Source: Nitratireductor sp. (GTDB taxonomy: Bacteria; Pseudomonadota; Alphaproteobacteria; Rhizobiales; Rhizobiaceae). From it: a stretch of 64,000 nt of DNA. Below the pieces are notes generated by a model. That model searched no databases, was not told where the DNA came from, and was given only the letters and a program-made list of their open reading frames with translations. The stretch lies in assembly GCF_017794765.1 (NCBI RefSeq), contig NZ_CP051236.1, positions 1,175,307 to 1,239,306 on the forward strand, written 5' to 3'. The number at the start of each line of letters is the position of its first letter. Position 1 is the first letter of the stretch. Of this stretch, positions 9,454 to 17,346 are shown one piece after another. The position numbers were made by a program, and so were the translations under genes.

Positions 9454-10059
9454 ATGCTTGACGGTTGGGCACACCGAAAGATCGACCCCGGGTTATCGGC
9501 CATGGCCACCCGTCTTGCGGCAGCGGGGGTACGCGCCAATGCCGTCACCTATGCCGGGCTTGTTCTGGGGGTTGCCGCCGCCGCTCTCATAGCATGTCAG
9601 GCATTTTGGGCAGGGCTCGCCCTTATTCTGGCCAGCCGCTTATGCGACGGGTTGGACGGGGCCATCGCCAGAATTCACGGCAAGACCGATTTCGGCGGCT
9701 ATCTCGACATCGTTCTGGACTTTGCCTTCTACGGCGCGGTGCCGCTCGGCTTCATCGTCGCCGATCCCGATGCGAATGCGATCGCCGGCGCAGTGCTCCT
9801 GCTGGCTTTCTACGTCAATGGCGCCAGCTTTCTCGCCTACGCGATCATGGCCGAGAAACACCGACTCAAGAGCGATGCCCGGGGCGAGAAATCGCTGTTC
9901 TTCACCACGGGGCTTGCCGAAGCGAGTGAGACACTGGCTGTATTCGTGGCCATGTGTCTCTTACCGTCGTGGTTCTCCATGCTTGCCTACGGTTTCGCCG
10001 CGCTTACCGCTTATACCACCGTTTCACGCATTGTTCTGGCGGGCAGGCGGTTCAGCTGA
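9454..10059 (+). CDS. CDP-alcohol phosphatidyltransferase family membrane protein
   Basis: A 201-residue integral membrane protein with about five to six helices. The family signature D-G-x2-A-R-x8-G-x3-D-x3-D is complete: DGLDGAIARIHGKTDFGG then YLDIVLD. Such enzymes exchange CMP of a CDP-alcohol for another alcohol in phospholipid synthesis. The acceptor (glycerol phosphate, serine, inositol or other) cannot be read from the motif. The order MLDGWAHRKIDPGLSAMATR before the first helix resembles the uncharacterised alphaproteobacterial group and not PgsA or PssA proper. It is transcribed alone between apaG and metZ. Confidence 0.88.
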   Translation: MLDGWAHRKIDPGLSAMATRLAAAGVRANAVTYAGLVLGVAAAALIACQAFWAGLALILASRLCDGLDGAIARIHGKTDFGGYLDIVLDFAFYGAVPLGFIVADPDANAIAGAVLLLAFYVNGASFLAYAIMAEKHRLKSDARGEKSLFFTTGLAEASETLAVFVAMCLLPSWFSMLAYGFAALTAYTTVSRIVLAGRRFS

Positions 10060-10067
10060 AATCTCGG

Positions 10068-11258
10068 CTAGATCGCGTCCAGCGCCCGTTCGATGTCGGC
10101 AAGAAGGTCGTCGCAATCCTCCAGACCGACCGACAGGCGCAGCGTGCCGTCACCAATCCCCAGCTCTGCACGGGCGTCATCCGACAGATTTTTGTGGGTG
10201 GTCGTTGCCGGGTGGGTGATGAGGCTTTTGGCATCGCCGAGATTGTTTGAAATCTGGAAGATTTTTAAAGCATTCTCAAAAGCAAATGCGTCCTTCTTGC
10301 CGCCTTTCAGCTCAGCGCAGATAAGCGTCGAGCCGCCTTTCATCTGCCGGGCGATAATGTCGGCCTGTGGGTGATCCCTGCGACCCGGATAGATGACGCG
10401 GGCGACCTTGGGATGGGCAGCAAGCAGGTCGGCGATGCGGCCGGCGCTCTCGGTCTGCTGGCGCACGCGCAGCGGCAGTGTTTCCAGCCCCTTGAGCAGT
10501 GTCCATGCGTTGAAGGGTGAAAGACTGGGCCCGGTGTGGCGGAAGAAGTCCTGCAGATGCTCGTCCACCCACTCCTTATCCGACAAGACGACACCGCCCA
10601 GACATCGGCCCTGACCGTCAATGTGCTTGGTAGCGGAATAGACGACCACGTGCGCGCCCAGTTCAAGGGGCTTCTGCAGGAGAGGGGTGGCGAAAACGTT
10701 GTCGACAACCAGCCGGCCACCGATCTCGTTGGCAAGGGCGGCGACACCGGCAATGTCAGCCACCTCCAATGTCGGATTGGTAGGGCTTTCAAGAAAGAAC
10801 AGCTTTGTGTTGGGGCGTATGGCCGCTTTCCAGTTTTCGAGCTTCGCGCCGTCGACAAGCGTTGTCTCGATCCCGTAGCGAGGCATCAGTGTCTCGACCA
10901 CCCAGCGGCAGGATCCGAAAAGCGCGCGACCGGCCACCACATGATCGCCTGCTTTGAGCGAACAAAGGAGCGCAGCGGTGACAGCCGCCATGCCGGAAGA
11001 CATGGCCCGCGCCTCTTCCGCACCTTCCAGCGCGCACATGCGGCGCTCGAACATGTCGACGGTTGGGTTGGCATAGCGGGAGTAGACGAAGCCCGGTTCC
11101 TCACCCTTGAAACGGGCTTCCGCAGCTTCCGCGCTGTCATAGATAAAGCCCTGCGTCAAATAGAGCGCTTCGGAGGTCTCGCCAAACTGTGAGCGGGTGA
11201 CCCCGCCATGGACAAGCGCTGTCTGTGGTTTCCAGTCGTTCTTGGAATTGTCTGTCAT
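10068..11258 (-). CDS. metZ: O-succinylhomoserine sulfhydrylase
   Basis: A 396-residue PLP enzyme of the Cys/Met metabolism family that makes homocysteine directly from O-succinylhomoserine and sulfide. Family marks are YSRYANPTVDMFERR, SSGMAAVTAALL, ESPTNPTLEV, and the PLP lysine in VYSATKHIDGQGRCLGG. Cystathionine gamma-synthase is the nearest alternative, but the GQGRCLGG stretch is typical of MetZ. The start MTDNSKND is chosen over an upstream in-frame codon that falls inside the terminator hairpin. A SAM-II riboswitch and an intrinsic terminator precede the gene, so methionine supply should be repressed by S-adenosylmethionine. Confidence 0.93.
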   Translation of the reverse strand: MTDNSKNDWKPQTALVHGGVTRSQFGETSEALYLTQGFIYDSAEAAEARFKGEEPGFVYSRYANPTVDMFERRMCALEGAEEARAMSSGMAAVTAALLCSLKAGDHVVAGRALFGSCRWVVETLMPRYGIETTLVDGAKLENWKAAIRPNTKLFFLESPTNPTLEVADIAGVAALANEIGGRLVVDNVFATPLLQKPLELGAHVVVYSATKHIDGQGRCLGGVVLSDKEWVDEHLQDFFRHTGPSLSPFNAWTLLKGLETLPLRVRQQTESAGRIADLLAAHPKVARVIYPGRRDHPQADIIARQMKGGSTLICAELKGGKKDAFAFENALKIFQISNNLGDAKSLITHPATTTHKNLSDDARAELGIGDGTLRLSVGLEDCDDLLADIERALDAI

Positions 11259-11273
11259 CGCTTCTACACCCAA

Positions 11274-11306
11274 CAAAAAACCGGCCGCGAGAAGCCGCAT
11301 GCCGGT
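11274..11306 (-). terminator. Intrinsic terminator of the metZ leader
   Basis: On the minus strand ACCGGC and GCCGGT enclose a smaller GCG/CGC stem, followed by six T residues. It sits between the SAM-II aptamer and the metZ start, 16 bases before the ATG, in the place expected for the riboswitch's expression platform. Confidence 0.75.
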
Positions 11307-11321
11307 CCGGTGATCGAGCGC

Positions 11322-11378
11322 GGCCTTTTAGCGACTTCTTTAACGTGGCTGCAAGCCGACCGGCCAAATCACCACGGG
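11322..11378 (-). ncRNA. SAM-II riboswitch (SAM_alpha) upstream of metZ
   Basis: Read on the minus strand the leader has CCGTGGTGATTTGGCC, then CTTGCAGCCACG, then GCTAAAAGG. These are the conserved SAM-II blocks: the P1 stem CGTGG/CCACG, the TGATTTG loop, the TTGCA-CCACG arm, and the GCTAAA that closes the pseudoknot. SAM-II elements bind S-adenosylmethionine and repress methionine genes in alphaproteobacteria. A terminator directly downstream indicates transcriptional control here. The element lies in the gap shared with divergent dcd. Confidence 0.92.
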
Positions 11379-11386
11379 ATAAAGCT

Positions 11387-11415
11387 CCATTACGCCTTCA
11401 AGCGCCTTGCGTCAA
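11387..11415 (-). promoter_or_regulatory. Sigma-70-type promoter of metZ
   Basis: On the minus strand TTGACG (11415-11410) and TAATGG (11392-11387) are separated by 17 bases. The start point would fall a few bases before the SAM-II aptamer, which fits a riboswitch beginning near the 5' end of the message. Confidence 0.6.
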
Positions 11416-11468
11416 CGACAAGCGGCGCTAAACCTCGTTCAATCAAATCCTGTGCAAGGAGAGGGGCG

Positions 11469-12560
11469 TTGGCAAAAGCGGGAATTCTGCCGGACAAGGA
11501 TATTGCGGCACTGTTCGACAATGGAGCGCTCGCCTCGGCCCGCCCGCTGGATCACGATCAAATTCAGCCGGCCAGCCTCGATCTGCGACTTGGCACCGTC
11601 GCCTATCGCGTGCGCGCCAGCTTCCTGCCGGGGCCAAACCACCGCGTTTCGGAAAAGCTTGAGAAACTCAAGCTGCATGAGATCGCGCTTGGTGAGGGTG
11701 CAGTTCTGGAGACAGGCTGCGTCTATATTGTTCCACTGCTGGAGGGGCTCGATCTGCCAGACGGAATTTCCGCGTCGGCCAATCCGAAAAGCTCCACCGG
11801 ACGCCTCGACATCTTTACCCGCGTGATGACCGATAACGGGCAGGAGTTCGACAAGATCCCCGCCGGCTATTCCGGTCCGCTCTATATGGAGGTGAGCCCC
11901 CGCACCTTCCCGATCGTCGTGCGCACCGGCTCGCGTCTTTCGCAAATCCGTTTCCGCACTGGCAAGGCGCTGCTCGATGAAAGCGCTCTGGCGGAACTGC
12001 ATGCGCGCGAGACGCTTGTTGCTTCGGAAGATCCCAACATCACCGGCGGTGGTATCGCGCTTTCGGTCGACCTGAGCGGTGGCAGCAACGGGTTGATCGG
12101 CTACCGCGCTAAACACCACACGGCGCTGATCGACGTGGACAAGCGCGATCAGCACGATATCGCGGACTTCTGGGAACCGCTGGCCGGCGATGGTGCGGGC
12201 GGCCTGATCCTCGATCCCGACGAGTTCTACATTCTCGTGTCGCAGGAAGCGGTGCATGTGCCACCGCACCATGCCGCCGAGATGACGCCCTTCGATCCAT
12301 TGGTGGGCGAGTTCCGCGTGCACTATGCGGGCTTCTTCGATCCCGGTTTTGGCCATTCCTCCGCCGGAGGCACTGGCAGCCGCGCGGTTCTGGAAGTGCG
12401 CAGCCATGAGGTTCCATTCATTCTCGAGCATGGCCAGATCGTCGGCCGCCTCGTCTACGAACGGATGCTTTCACGCCCCGGAGCGCTCTACGGTGCGGAT
12501 CTCAAATCCAATTATCAGGGCCAGTCGCTCAAGCTTTCCAAGCACTTCCGCATGGGCTGA
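11469..12560 (+). CDS. dcd: dCTP deaminase, double-length alphaproteobacterial form
   Basis: A 363-residue protein that deaminates dCTP to dUTP for thymidylate synthesis. The E. coli enzyme is about 190 residues; this form is about twice that, with two dUTPase-like halves (about residues 20-180 and 190-350). NPKSSTGRLDIFTRV and the Gly-rich YSGPLYMEVSPRTFPI are visible in the first half, FEFRVHYAGFFDPGFG-like residues (GEFRVHYAGFFDPGFG) and HEVPFILEHGQIVGRL in the second. No ATG is available; the TTG at 11469 follows AAGGAG at ideal spacing. A short inverted repeat overlaps the stop, facing the convergent channel gene. Confidence 0.9.
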   Translation: MAKAGILPDKDIAALFDNGALASARPLDHDQIQPASLDLRLGTVAYRVRASFLPGPNHRVSEKLEKLKLHEIALGEGAVLETGCVYIVPLLEGLDLPDGISASANPKSSTGRLDIFTRVMTDNGQEFDKIPAGYSGPLYMEVSPRTFPIVVRTGSRLSQIRFRTGKALLDESALAELHARETLVASEDPNITGGGIALSVDLSGGSNGLIGYRAKHHTALIDVDKRDQHDIADFWEPLAGDGAGGLILDPDEFYILVSQEAVHVPPHHAAEMTPFDPLVGEFRVHYAGFFDPGFGHSSAGGTGSRAVLEVRSHEVPFILEHGQIVGRLVYERMLSRPGALYGADLKSNYQGQSLKLSKHFRMG

Positions 12561-12574
12561 CCGCGAAGGTCAGC
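12556..12574. terminator. Hairpin between convergent dcd and ion channel genes
   Basis: GCTGACC and GGTCAGC form a 7-base perfect stem with a GCGAA loop that spans both stop codons, followed on the plus strand by GCTCTTCT. It is a plausible weak terminator for dcd. Confidence 0.4.
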
Positions 12575-13367
12575 GCTCTTCTCGCACCTTTTCCGCGGCC
12601 ATTGCCTGCACTTCTTTGCGCAGGGCTCGAATCTCGTTGAGGATGATCTCCTGCTCGGCCTGCAGGGCGGTGCGTTCGGCCGATGCCTCTTCATCATGCT
12701 CGGCCTGCATGGCCGAGACGATGATACCGATAAACAGGTTCAGCACGGTGAAAGTGGTCGAGACGATAAACGGAATGAAGAAGAGCCAGGCAAACGGATA
12801 GACTTCCATCACCGGACGGACGATCCCCATCGACCAGCTTTCCAGCGTCATGATCTGGAAGAGCGAATAGGCGGAAAGGCCTATCGTACCAAACCAGTCC
12901 GGAAAGGACGCACCGAACAGCTTCGTGGCCATGACAGCGAATACATAATAAACCAGCCCCAGAAGCAGCATGATGGAGCCCATGCCGGGCAGGGCTGAAA
13001 TCAGTCCGCCGACCACACGCCGCAATGACGGCACCATGCTGACGAGCCGCAGAACACGCAGGATGCGCAGCGCGCGCAAAACCGAGAGCCCGGCGGTCGC
13101 CGGAACAAGTGCAATCCCCACCACCACAAGGTCGAAGATGCGCCAGGGGTCGCGGAAGAAGTTTTGCCGGTACACGGCAACCCGCGCGAGAAGCTCGGCG
13201 ACGAAAACGCCCAGAATGGCCTGGTCCAGTGTTTTCAATAGCGGGCCAAATGCATCCATGGCCCGTTCAGAAGTCTCAAGACCCAGCGTGATCGCATTGA
13301 CGACGATAAGGGCAGTGATGACCGCTTCGAAGCGGCGGGATTCGATCAGGCTTTTGAGCGCTTGCAC
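12570..13367 (-). CDS. Voltage-gated sodium channel, NaChBac (BacNav) family
   Basis: One six-helix channel unit of about 265 residues, expected to form a homotetramer in the inner membrane. The S4 voltage sensor shows Arg at every third place (R98, R101, R104, R107). The pore carries the selectivity filter TLESWSM at residues 174-180, the signature of bacterial sodium channels. S6 ends in a charged coiled coil (about 220-262), as in known BacNavs. No ATG suits the start; GTG at 13367 gives the family length. An ATG at 13559 would lie inside the phoX terminator and add unrelated residues. Role is likely sodium or motility/pH homeostasis, but no neighbour supports one. Confidence 0.9.
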   Translation of the reverse strand: MQALKSLIESRRFEAVITALIVVNAITLGLETSERAMDAFGPLLKTLDQAILGVFVAELLARVAVYRQNFFRDPWRIFDLVVVGIALVPATAGLSVLRALRILRVLRLVSMVPSLRRVVGGLISALPGMGSIMLLLGLVYYVFAVMATKLFGASFPDWFGTIGLSAYSLFQIMTLESWSMGIVRPVMEVYPFAWLFFIPFIVSTTFTVLNLFIGIIVSAMQAEHDEEASAERTALQAEQEIILNEIRALRKEVQAMAAEKVREER

Positions 13368-13520
13368 GTTTGGAAGTCCGGTTGGTGTTTTGCAGATTGG
13401 CGGCAAACAGGTGGGATGGATTTGGCGAAACGTCAAGCCGTTCGCGACAGTTCGGCCATAACGCGGCTGCGGCGCGGTCACCCGAGAAGTGGGAGCATCG
13501 TGCTCATTTCCCCTGAACGA

Positions 13521-13553
13521 AACGAGGCAGGAAGCGTGGCTTCCTGCCTCGTT
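13521..13553 (-). terminator. phoX terminator hairpin
   Basis: A perfect 15-base stem (AACGAGGCAGGAAGC with its complement) and a 3-base loop lie 22 bases after the phoX stop codon, followed on the minus strand by TCGTTC. The T tract is interrupted, but the stem is very stable. Confidence 0.7.
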
Positions 13554-13574
13554 CATCAATTGCAGCGGTTCGAG

Positions 13575-15485
13575 CTAGCCGATGACTTCACCGTCTTCCC
13601 GCCAGACGGAGATCACTGCCGAGCGTGGCTTTCCATTGCCGTCCGGCCAGTTGCCGCCCGGATGCTGGATGCCGACGAACGCAACCTTGCGATCTGCCGA
13701 CCAGGTGAGACCGGTCACTTCTGCGCCGTTCGGAGCTGTCAGGAAGCGGGCGATTTCACCGGTTTCGGGGTTGCCGACCAGCATCTGGTTGTTCCCCTGT
13801 CCTTCAAACTCGCCCTCATTGCTGTCATCACCATCGGTCTGGATCCACAGCAATCCGTCGGAAGAGAAAGCCATGCCATCGGGGGAATTGAACATGTTGC
13901 CTTCGTTGATGTTGTCCGAGCCGGCATAGACATTGTTGTAGGCCTTGGGGTTGCCGGCCATGACATAGAGATCCCAGGTGAACGTGTCGGCGCCGTGGTC
14001 CTCTCCTTCCGGCCGCCAGCGAACGATCTGGCCGAAATTGTTGGTCTCGCGGGGGTTGGGGCCACCCACGGGCTGTTCATCGCCGCCGGCATTGGCTTTC
14101 ACACCGCGGTTCTTGTTGTTGGTCAGGGCGCAATATGCCTCCACCCGCAACGGGTTGGCGGCAACCCATTCCGGACGATCCATTGTGGTAGCGCCGACCT
14201 TGGAGCCAGCGATACGGGAAAAGACAAGAATCTCCTCAATGGTCATGCCGGTGGACTCTGGCGTCAGGGGCAGCCATTCGCCGGTCATGTCATCGTTGAA
14301 CTTGGCGACATAGAGCGTGCCGTCGGAAAGCAGACCGTCCCCCGGCTGGCCTTCGGCCCAGGTGCCGTTCGACACATATCGATAGATGAACTCGCCACGC
14401 TCATCATCGCCCATATACACCACGACGCGCCCGTCGGCCGCCTGCACCATCTCGGCGTTTTCATGTTTGAAGCGTCCGAGCGCGGTGTGCTTGACAGGTG
14501 TCGATTCCGGATCGAGCGGGTCGATTTCAGTCACCCAGCCGTGACGGTTCGGCTCATTGGGCTCTTTGGACAGATCAAATCGTTCGTCAAATTTTTCATA
14601 GGCGTAACGGCCTTCGCCGCCGATGCCGTAGCGCACCTCGCCTTCCGTGGCTTCGTGATCCGGGACCTGACCCTCGGTGGTTTCACGTCTGGCCGTCGTG
14701 CCGAAATAGCCGTTGAAATTCTCTTCGCAGGTCAGATAGGTGCCCCAGAGCGTCTTGCCGGAGCCGCAATTGTTCATGGTTCCTTTCGGCGAGAGGCCTT
14801 CCGGATCGGCATTCGTTTTTACCAGATCGGAGCCCGCCGCCGGGCCATCCATGGTCATGGGTGTCTCATGCGTGATGCGTCGGTTATAGGGGCTGTCCAG
14901 CACCACGGCATAGCCATCGCCATTGTCGGCGATCTCCATCACGGTCACGCCCTGCAGGTTCTTGAGGAGTTTCACCTCGTCCGCATTGCGGGGCATGCCT
15001 TCTGCTTCGGCCGGGAGGTTGATCTCCGGGTTCACATATTCGGAGTTGATGGCGAGGATCGTCTTGTCGCCGTCTATGAAAGTCTCCATGCCATCGGTGT
15101 TCTCGCCGAACACCTTGTCCGAGAACTCGACAGGAACCCCCCTTTCAGGCGAGTAGGTGCCTTCCGCATCCTTGAAAAGCGGGTCGCCCCAGCGAACAAG
15201 TGTTTTCCATCTATATCCTTTGGGGACGTGAATTTCGTGATCGGTCGCGATCCCGATGGGCTCAAACCTGAATGCCGCGCTTTCCGCCTTTGCAGTTGAG
15301 ATGGAAGAAAGAACGCCGGACCCCATAACTGCGGCAGCGGAACCGAATGCGAGAACACCACCCAGAAAGCCGCGACGCGAGATGGCGCGCTCCACCACGG
15401 CGTCAAAACCATTGTCCTCAGGGCGCGGATCGCGCATTTCGTCGAATTCGTCCCATGACAGGCGAACGATATCCTGCTTGTTCAT
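13575..15485 (-). CDS. phoX: PhoX-family alkaline phosphatase, Tat-exported
   Basis: A 636-residue PhoX, a calcium- and iron-dependent phosphomonoesterase that releases phosphate from organic esters in the periplasm or outside. A twin-arginine signal is visible near residues 36-60 with SRRGFLGGVLAFGSA and an AKA cleavage region. The mature part has the DUF839 features TDGMETFIDGD, NCGSGKTLWGTYLTCEENF and the C-terminal GGNWPDGNGKPRSAVI. The start MNKQDIVR is preferred over an upstream codon because AGAGGA stands before it. A PHO box lies about 76 bases upstream, so PhoB control under phosphate starvation is expected. A strong hairpin follows the stop. Confidence 0.94.
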   Translation of the reverse strand: MNKQDIVRLSWDEFDEMRDPRPEDNGFDAVVERAISRRGFLGGVLAFGSAAAVMGSGVLSSISTAKAESAAFRFEPIGIATDHEIHVPKGYRWKTLVRWGDPLFKDAEGTYSPERGVPVEFSDKVFGENTDGMETFIDGDKTILAINSEYVNPEINLPAEAEGMPRNADEVKLLKNLQGVTVMEIADNGDGYAVVLDSPYNRRITHETPMTMDGPAAGSDLVKTNADPEGLSPKGTMNNCGSGKTLWGTYLTCEENFNGYFGTTARRETTEGQVPDHEATEGEVRYGIGGEGRYAYEKFDERFDLSKEPNEPNRHGWVTEIDPLDPESTPVKHTALGRFKHENAEMVQAADGRVVVYMGDDERGEFIYRYVSNGTWAEGQPGDGLLSDGTLYVAKFNDDMTGEWLPLTPESTGMTIEEILVFSRIAGSKVGATTMDRPEWVAANPLRVEAYCALTNNKNRGVKANAGGDEQPVGGPNPRETNNFGQIVRWRPEGEDHGADTFTWDLYVMAGNPKAYNNVYAGSDNINEGNMFNSPDGMAFSSDGLLWIQTDGDDSNEGEFEGQGNNQMLVGNPETGEIARFLTAPNGAEVTGLTWSADRKVAFVGIQHPGGNWPDGNGKPRSAVISVWREDGEVIG

Positions 15486-15560
15486 GACGGCAGTCCTCTG
15501 GCTGTTTGGCTGGATTGAGCCGCCGATGGCGGCATCTGCCGTTACCCGTAGCGAATGCAT

Positions 15561-15578
15561 GCGACAGGATTTTTACAG
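15561..15578 (-). promoter_or_regulatory. PHO box upstream of phoX
   Basis: Read on the minus strand, CTGTAAA-N4-CTGTCGC reproduces the two 7-base direct repeats of the PhoB box (CTGTCAT-N4-CTGTCAT) with the right 11-base period. It lies 76-93 bases before the phoX start. Confidence 0.7.
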
Positions 15579-16004
15579 GACTGTGTCCGGCGGGTCGAAC
15601 TTAAGGCCGAAAATGAAAAGGGCCGACCATCGCGTTGGCATCCCGCATGTTAGTGGAAGCCGTTATGGTGTGTTTCATTCAAGGCATACCGCGCCACTTC
15701 GAGTGGGTGCAGAGTATCGCCGGCCAGACCCATGTTCATCTTGATCGGCGATCAGCCTTATCGCGACTGCGCTCATAGCCGAGTTCGAGGCGATGGCCTC
15801 CTGCTTCATGGCCGAGTTTGGCGAGAATGTTGCGCACCGCCGGCCCGGTGCCAGAATTTTAGGCCCGTCACCGCGCTCGTAAATCTTGCCGGTTGCGCCG
15901 TTCGTACCGTAAGAAAGACCGAGCCGGGACCCGATCATTTTGTCATGGAGCATTGGTCCGCGGTCGCCATGCGGGGCGTTCCAATACTCGGGGACATTCT
16001 AATA
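15579..16004. other. Intergenic stretch without a convincing gene
   Basis: About 430 bases separate the phoX control region from the aminotransferase stop. One minus-strand open frame of 92 codons (15675-15953) exists, but it has no recognisable family, no good ribosome site and an odd composition. Nothing else is evident; it may contain decayed sequence. Confidence 0.4.
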
Positions 16005-17333
16005 CTATTGTCCTCCGAGCGCGGCGTCGACGGCGTGGCCCAGTTTCTCGACGATCAGATCAATGGTTTCCCCGTCGACATTGTAAGGCGGTGCCAGGAG
16101 AATGTGATCGCCGGAGGCTCCGTCGATCGTGCCGCTCCCCGGGTAGATCAAAAGCCCCATATCCATCGCGCTTTTCTTGATCGCAGCGCTGATTTTCCGG
16201 CCAGGTGAAAAAGGCTCTTTGGTATCGCGATGCTCGACCAGTTCGATGGCCTGCAGCAGGCCGCGCCCGCGCACATCCCCGATATGCGGGTGATTGCCGA
16301 ACCGGGCGAGCAGTCGCTCGCGCAACTGAGCGCCGCGCGCAACCACATTGTCGATGAGGGAGTCGTCACGAATGATCTGCTGAACGGCAAGCGCCGCAGC
16401 GCAGGCCAGTGGATGGGCCGAATAGGTGTGCCCATGAACGAAACTGCCGCTGCCACCGGTGATGGTCTCGTAGACATCCTTTGAGCACATGACGGCGGCA
16501 ATTGGCTGGTAGCCGCCGCCCAGCCCCTTGGCGAGTGTCAGAATGTCTGGCACCACATCGTCTTGTTCGCAGGCCAGAAAGCTGCCGGTTCTGCCCGAGC
16601 CGCACATCACTTCGTCGAGAATGAGGAGCACGCCGTAGCGATCACAGATTTCCCGGATTTTCTGAAAGTAGCCCTTTTCGGCGGCAACAGCGCCTGCGGT
16701 CGCTCCCACCACTGTTTCCGCCAGAAAGGCGATAACATTTTCAGGGCCGAGTTCCCTTATTTTGTCTTCGAGAAGGTTGGCAGCACGGTTTGCATAGTCA
16801 TCCGCGCTCTCACCGGCGTGGGCATATCGGTAGGCGAAGCAGGGCTCGATCTTGGGTTCTTCGAGCAGGAACGGCGCGTAGGGTTTTCGCCGTGGCGGAT
16901 TGCCCCCGACCGAGAGCGCGCCCAGCGTGTTGCCGTGGTAGCTCTGGTGCCTGGAGATCACCAGCCTGCGCGAGGGCTCACCGCGCTCGACATGATATTG
17001 ACGCGCCATCTTGATCGCGGCTTCGATGGCTTCGGAGCCGCTGCCGACGAGATAGACCCTGTCGAGTGGAAGCGATGTCGCCGCGCACAGATGATCGGCG
17101 AGTGCCTCGGCCGCGTTCGAAGTGAAGAAGCTGGTATGCGCATAGCTGATCTGTGTCATCTGCTGCTGAATAGCCTCAAGAACACGCACATCGCCATGCC
17201 CGATGCACGATACGGCAGCGCCGCCGCAGGCATCGATATAGCGCTTGCCGGTCTCGTCGATGATGTAGGCGCCGTTCCCCCCGACAGCGACCGGAAGCGG
17301 GTTGCGGGGGGAGCGGTGAAAAACATGGGTCAT
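16005..17333 (-). CDS. Class III aminotransferase
   Basis: A 442-residue PLP aminotransferase. It shows GSGSEAIEAAIKMARQYH for cofactor phosphate binding, ISRHQSYHGNTLGALS, LLILDEVMCGSGRTG with the PLP Asp, and LAKGLGGGYQPIAAV with the Schiff-base Lys. The group transfers amino groups from omega-amino acids or amines to pyruvate or oxoglutarate. As the last gene of the minus-strand operon with an M81 metallopeptidase, TRAP transporter and RpiR regulator, it probably processes the amine product of the imported compound. The start MTHVFHRS gives the usual length; a longer frame reaches into the rpiR gene. The exact substrate is unknown. Confidence 0.9.
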   Translation of the reverse strand: MTHVFHRSPRNPLPVAVGGNGAYIIDETGKRYIDACGGAAVSCIGHGDVRVLEAIQQQMTQISYAHTSFFTSNAAEALADHLCAATSLPLDRVYLVGSGSEAIEAAIKMARQYHVERGEPSRRLVISRHQSYHGNTLGALSVGGNPPRRKPYAPFLLEEPKIEPCFAYRYAHAGESADDYANRAANLLEDKIRELGPENVIAFLAETVVGATAGAVAAEKGYFQKIREICDRYGVLLILDEVMCGSGRTGSFLACEQDDVVPDILTLAKGLGGGYQPIAAVMCSKDVYETITGGSGSFVHGHTYSAHPLACAAALAVQQIIRDDSLIDNVVARGAQLRERLLARFGNHPHIGDVRGRGLLQAIELVEHRDTKEPFSPGRKISAAIKKSAMDMGLLIYPGSGTIDGASGDHILLAPPYNVDGETIDLIVEKLGHAVDAALGGQ

Positions 17334-17346
17334 TCGGAGGTCTCTG

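Noticed and set aside
13362-15299. Open frame of 645 codons antisense to phoX
   Set aside because: It mirrors the codon periodicity of phoX on the other strand, has no family features, and phoX itself is complete with Tat signal, PHO box and terminator.
15675-15953. Minus-strand frame of 92 codons between phoX and the aminotransferase
   Set aside because: No recognised family, no ribosome site and unusual composition; not enough to call a gene.
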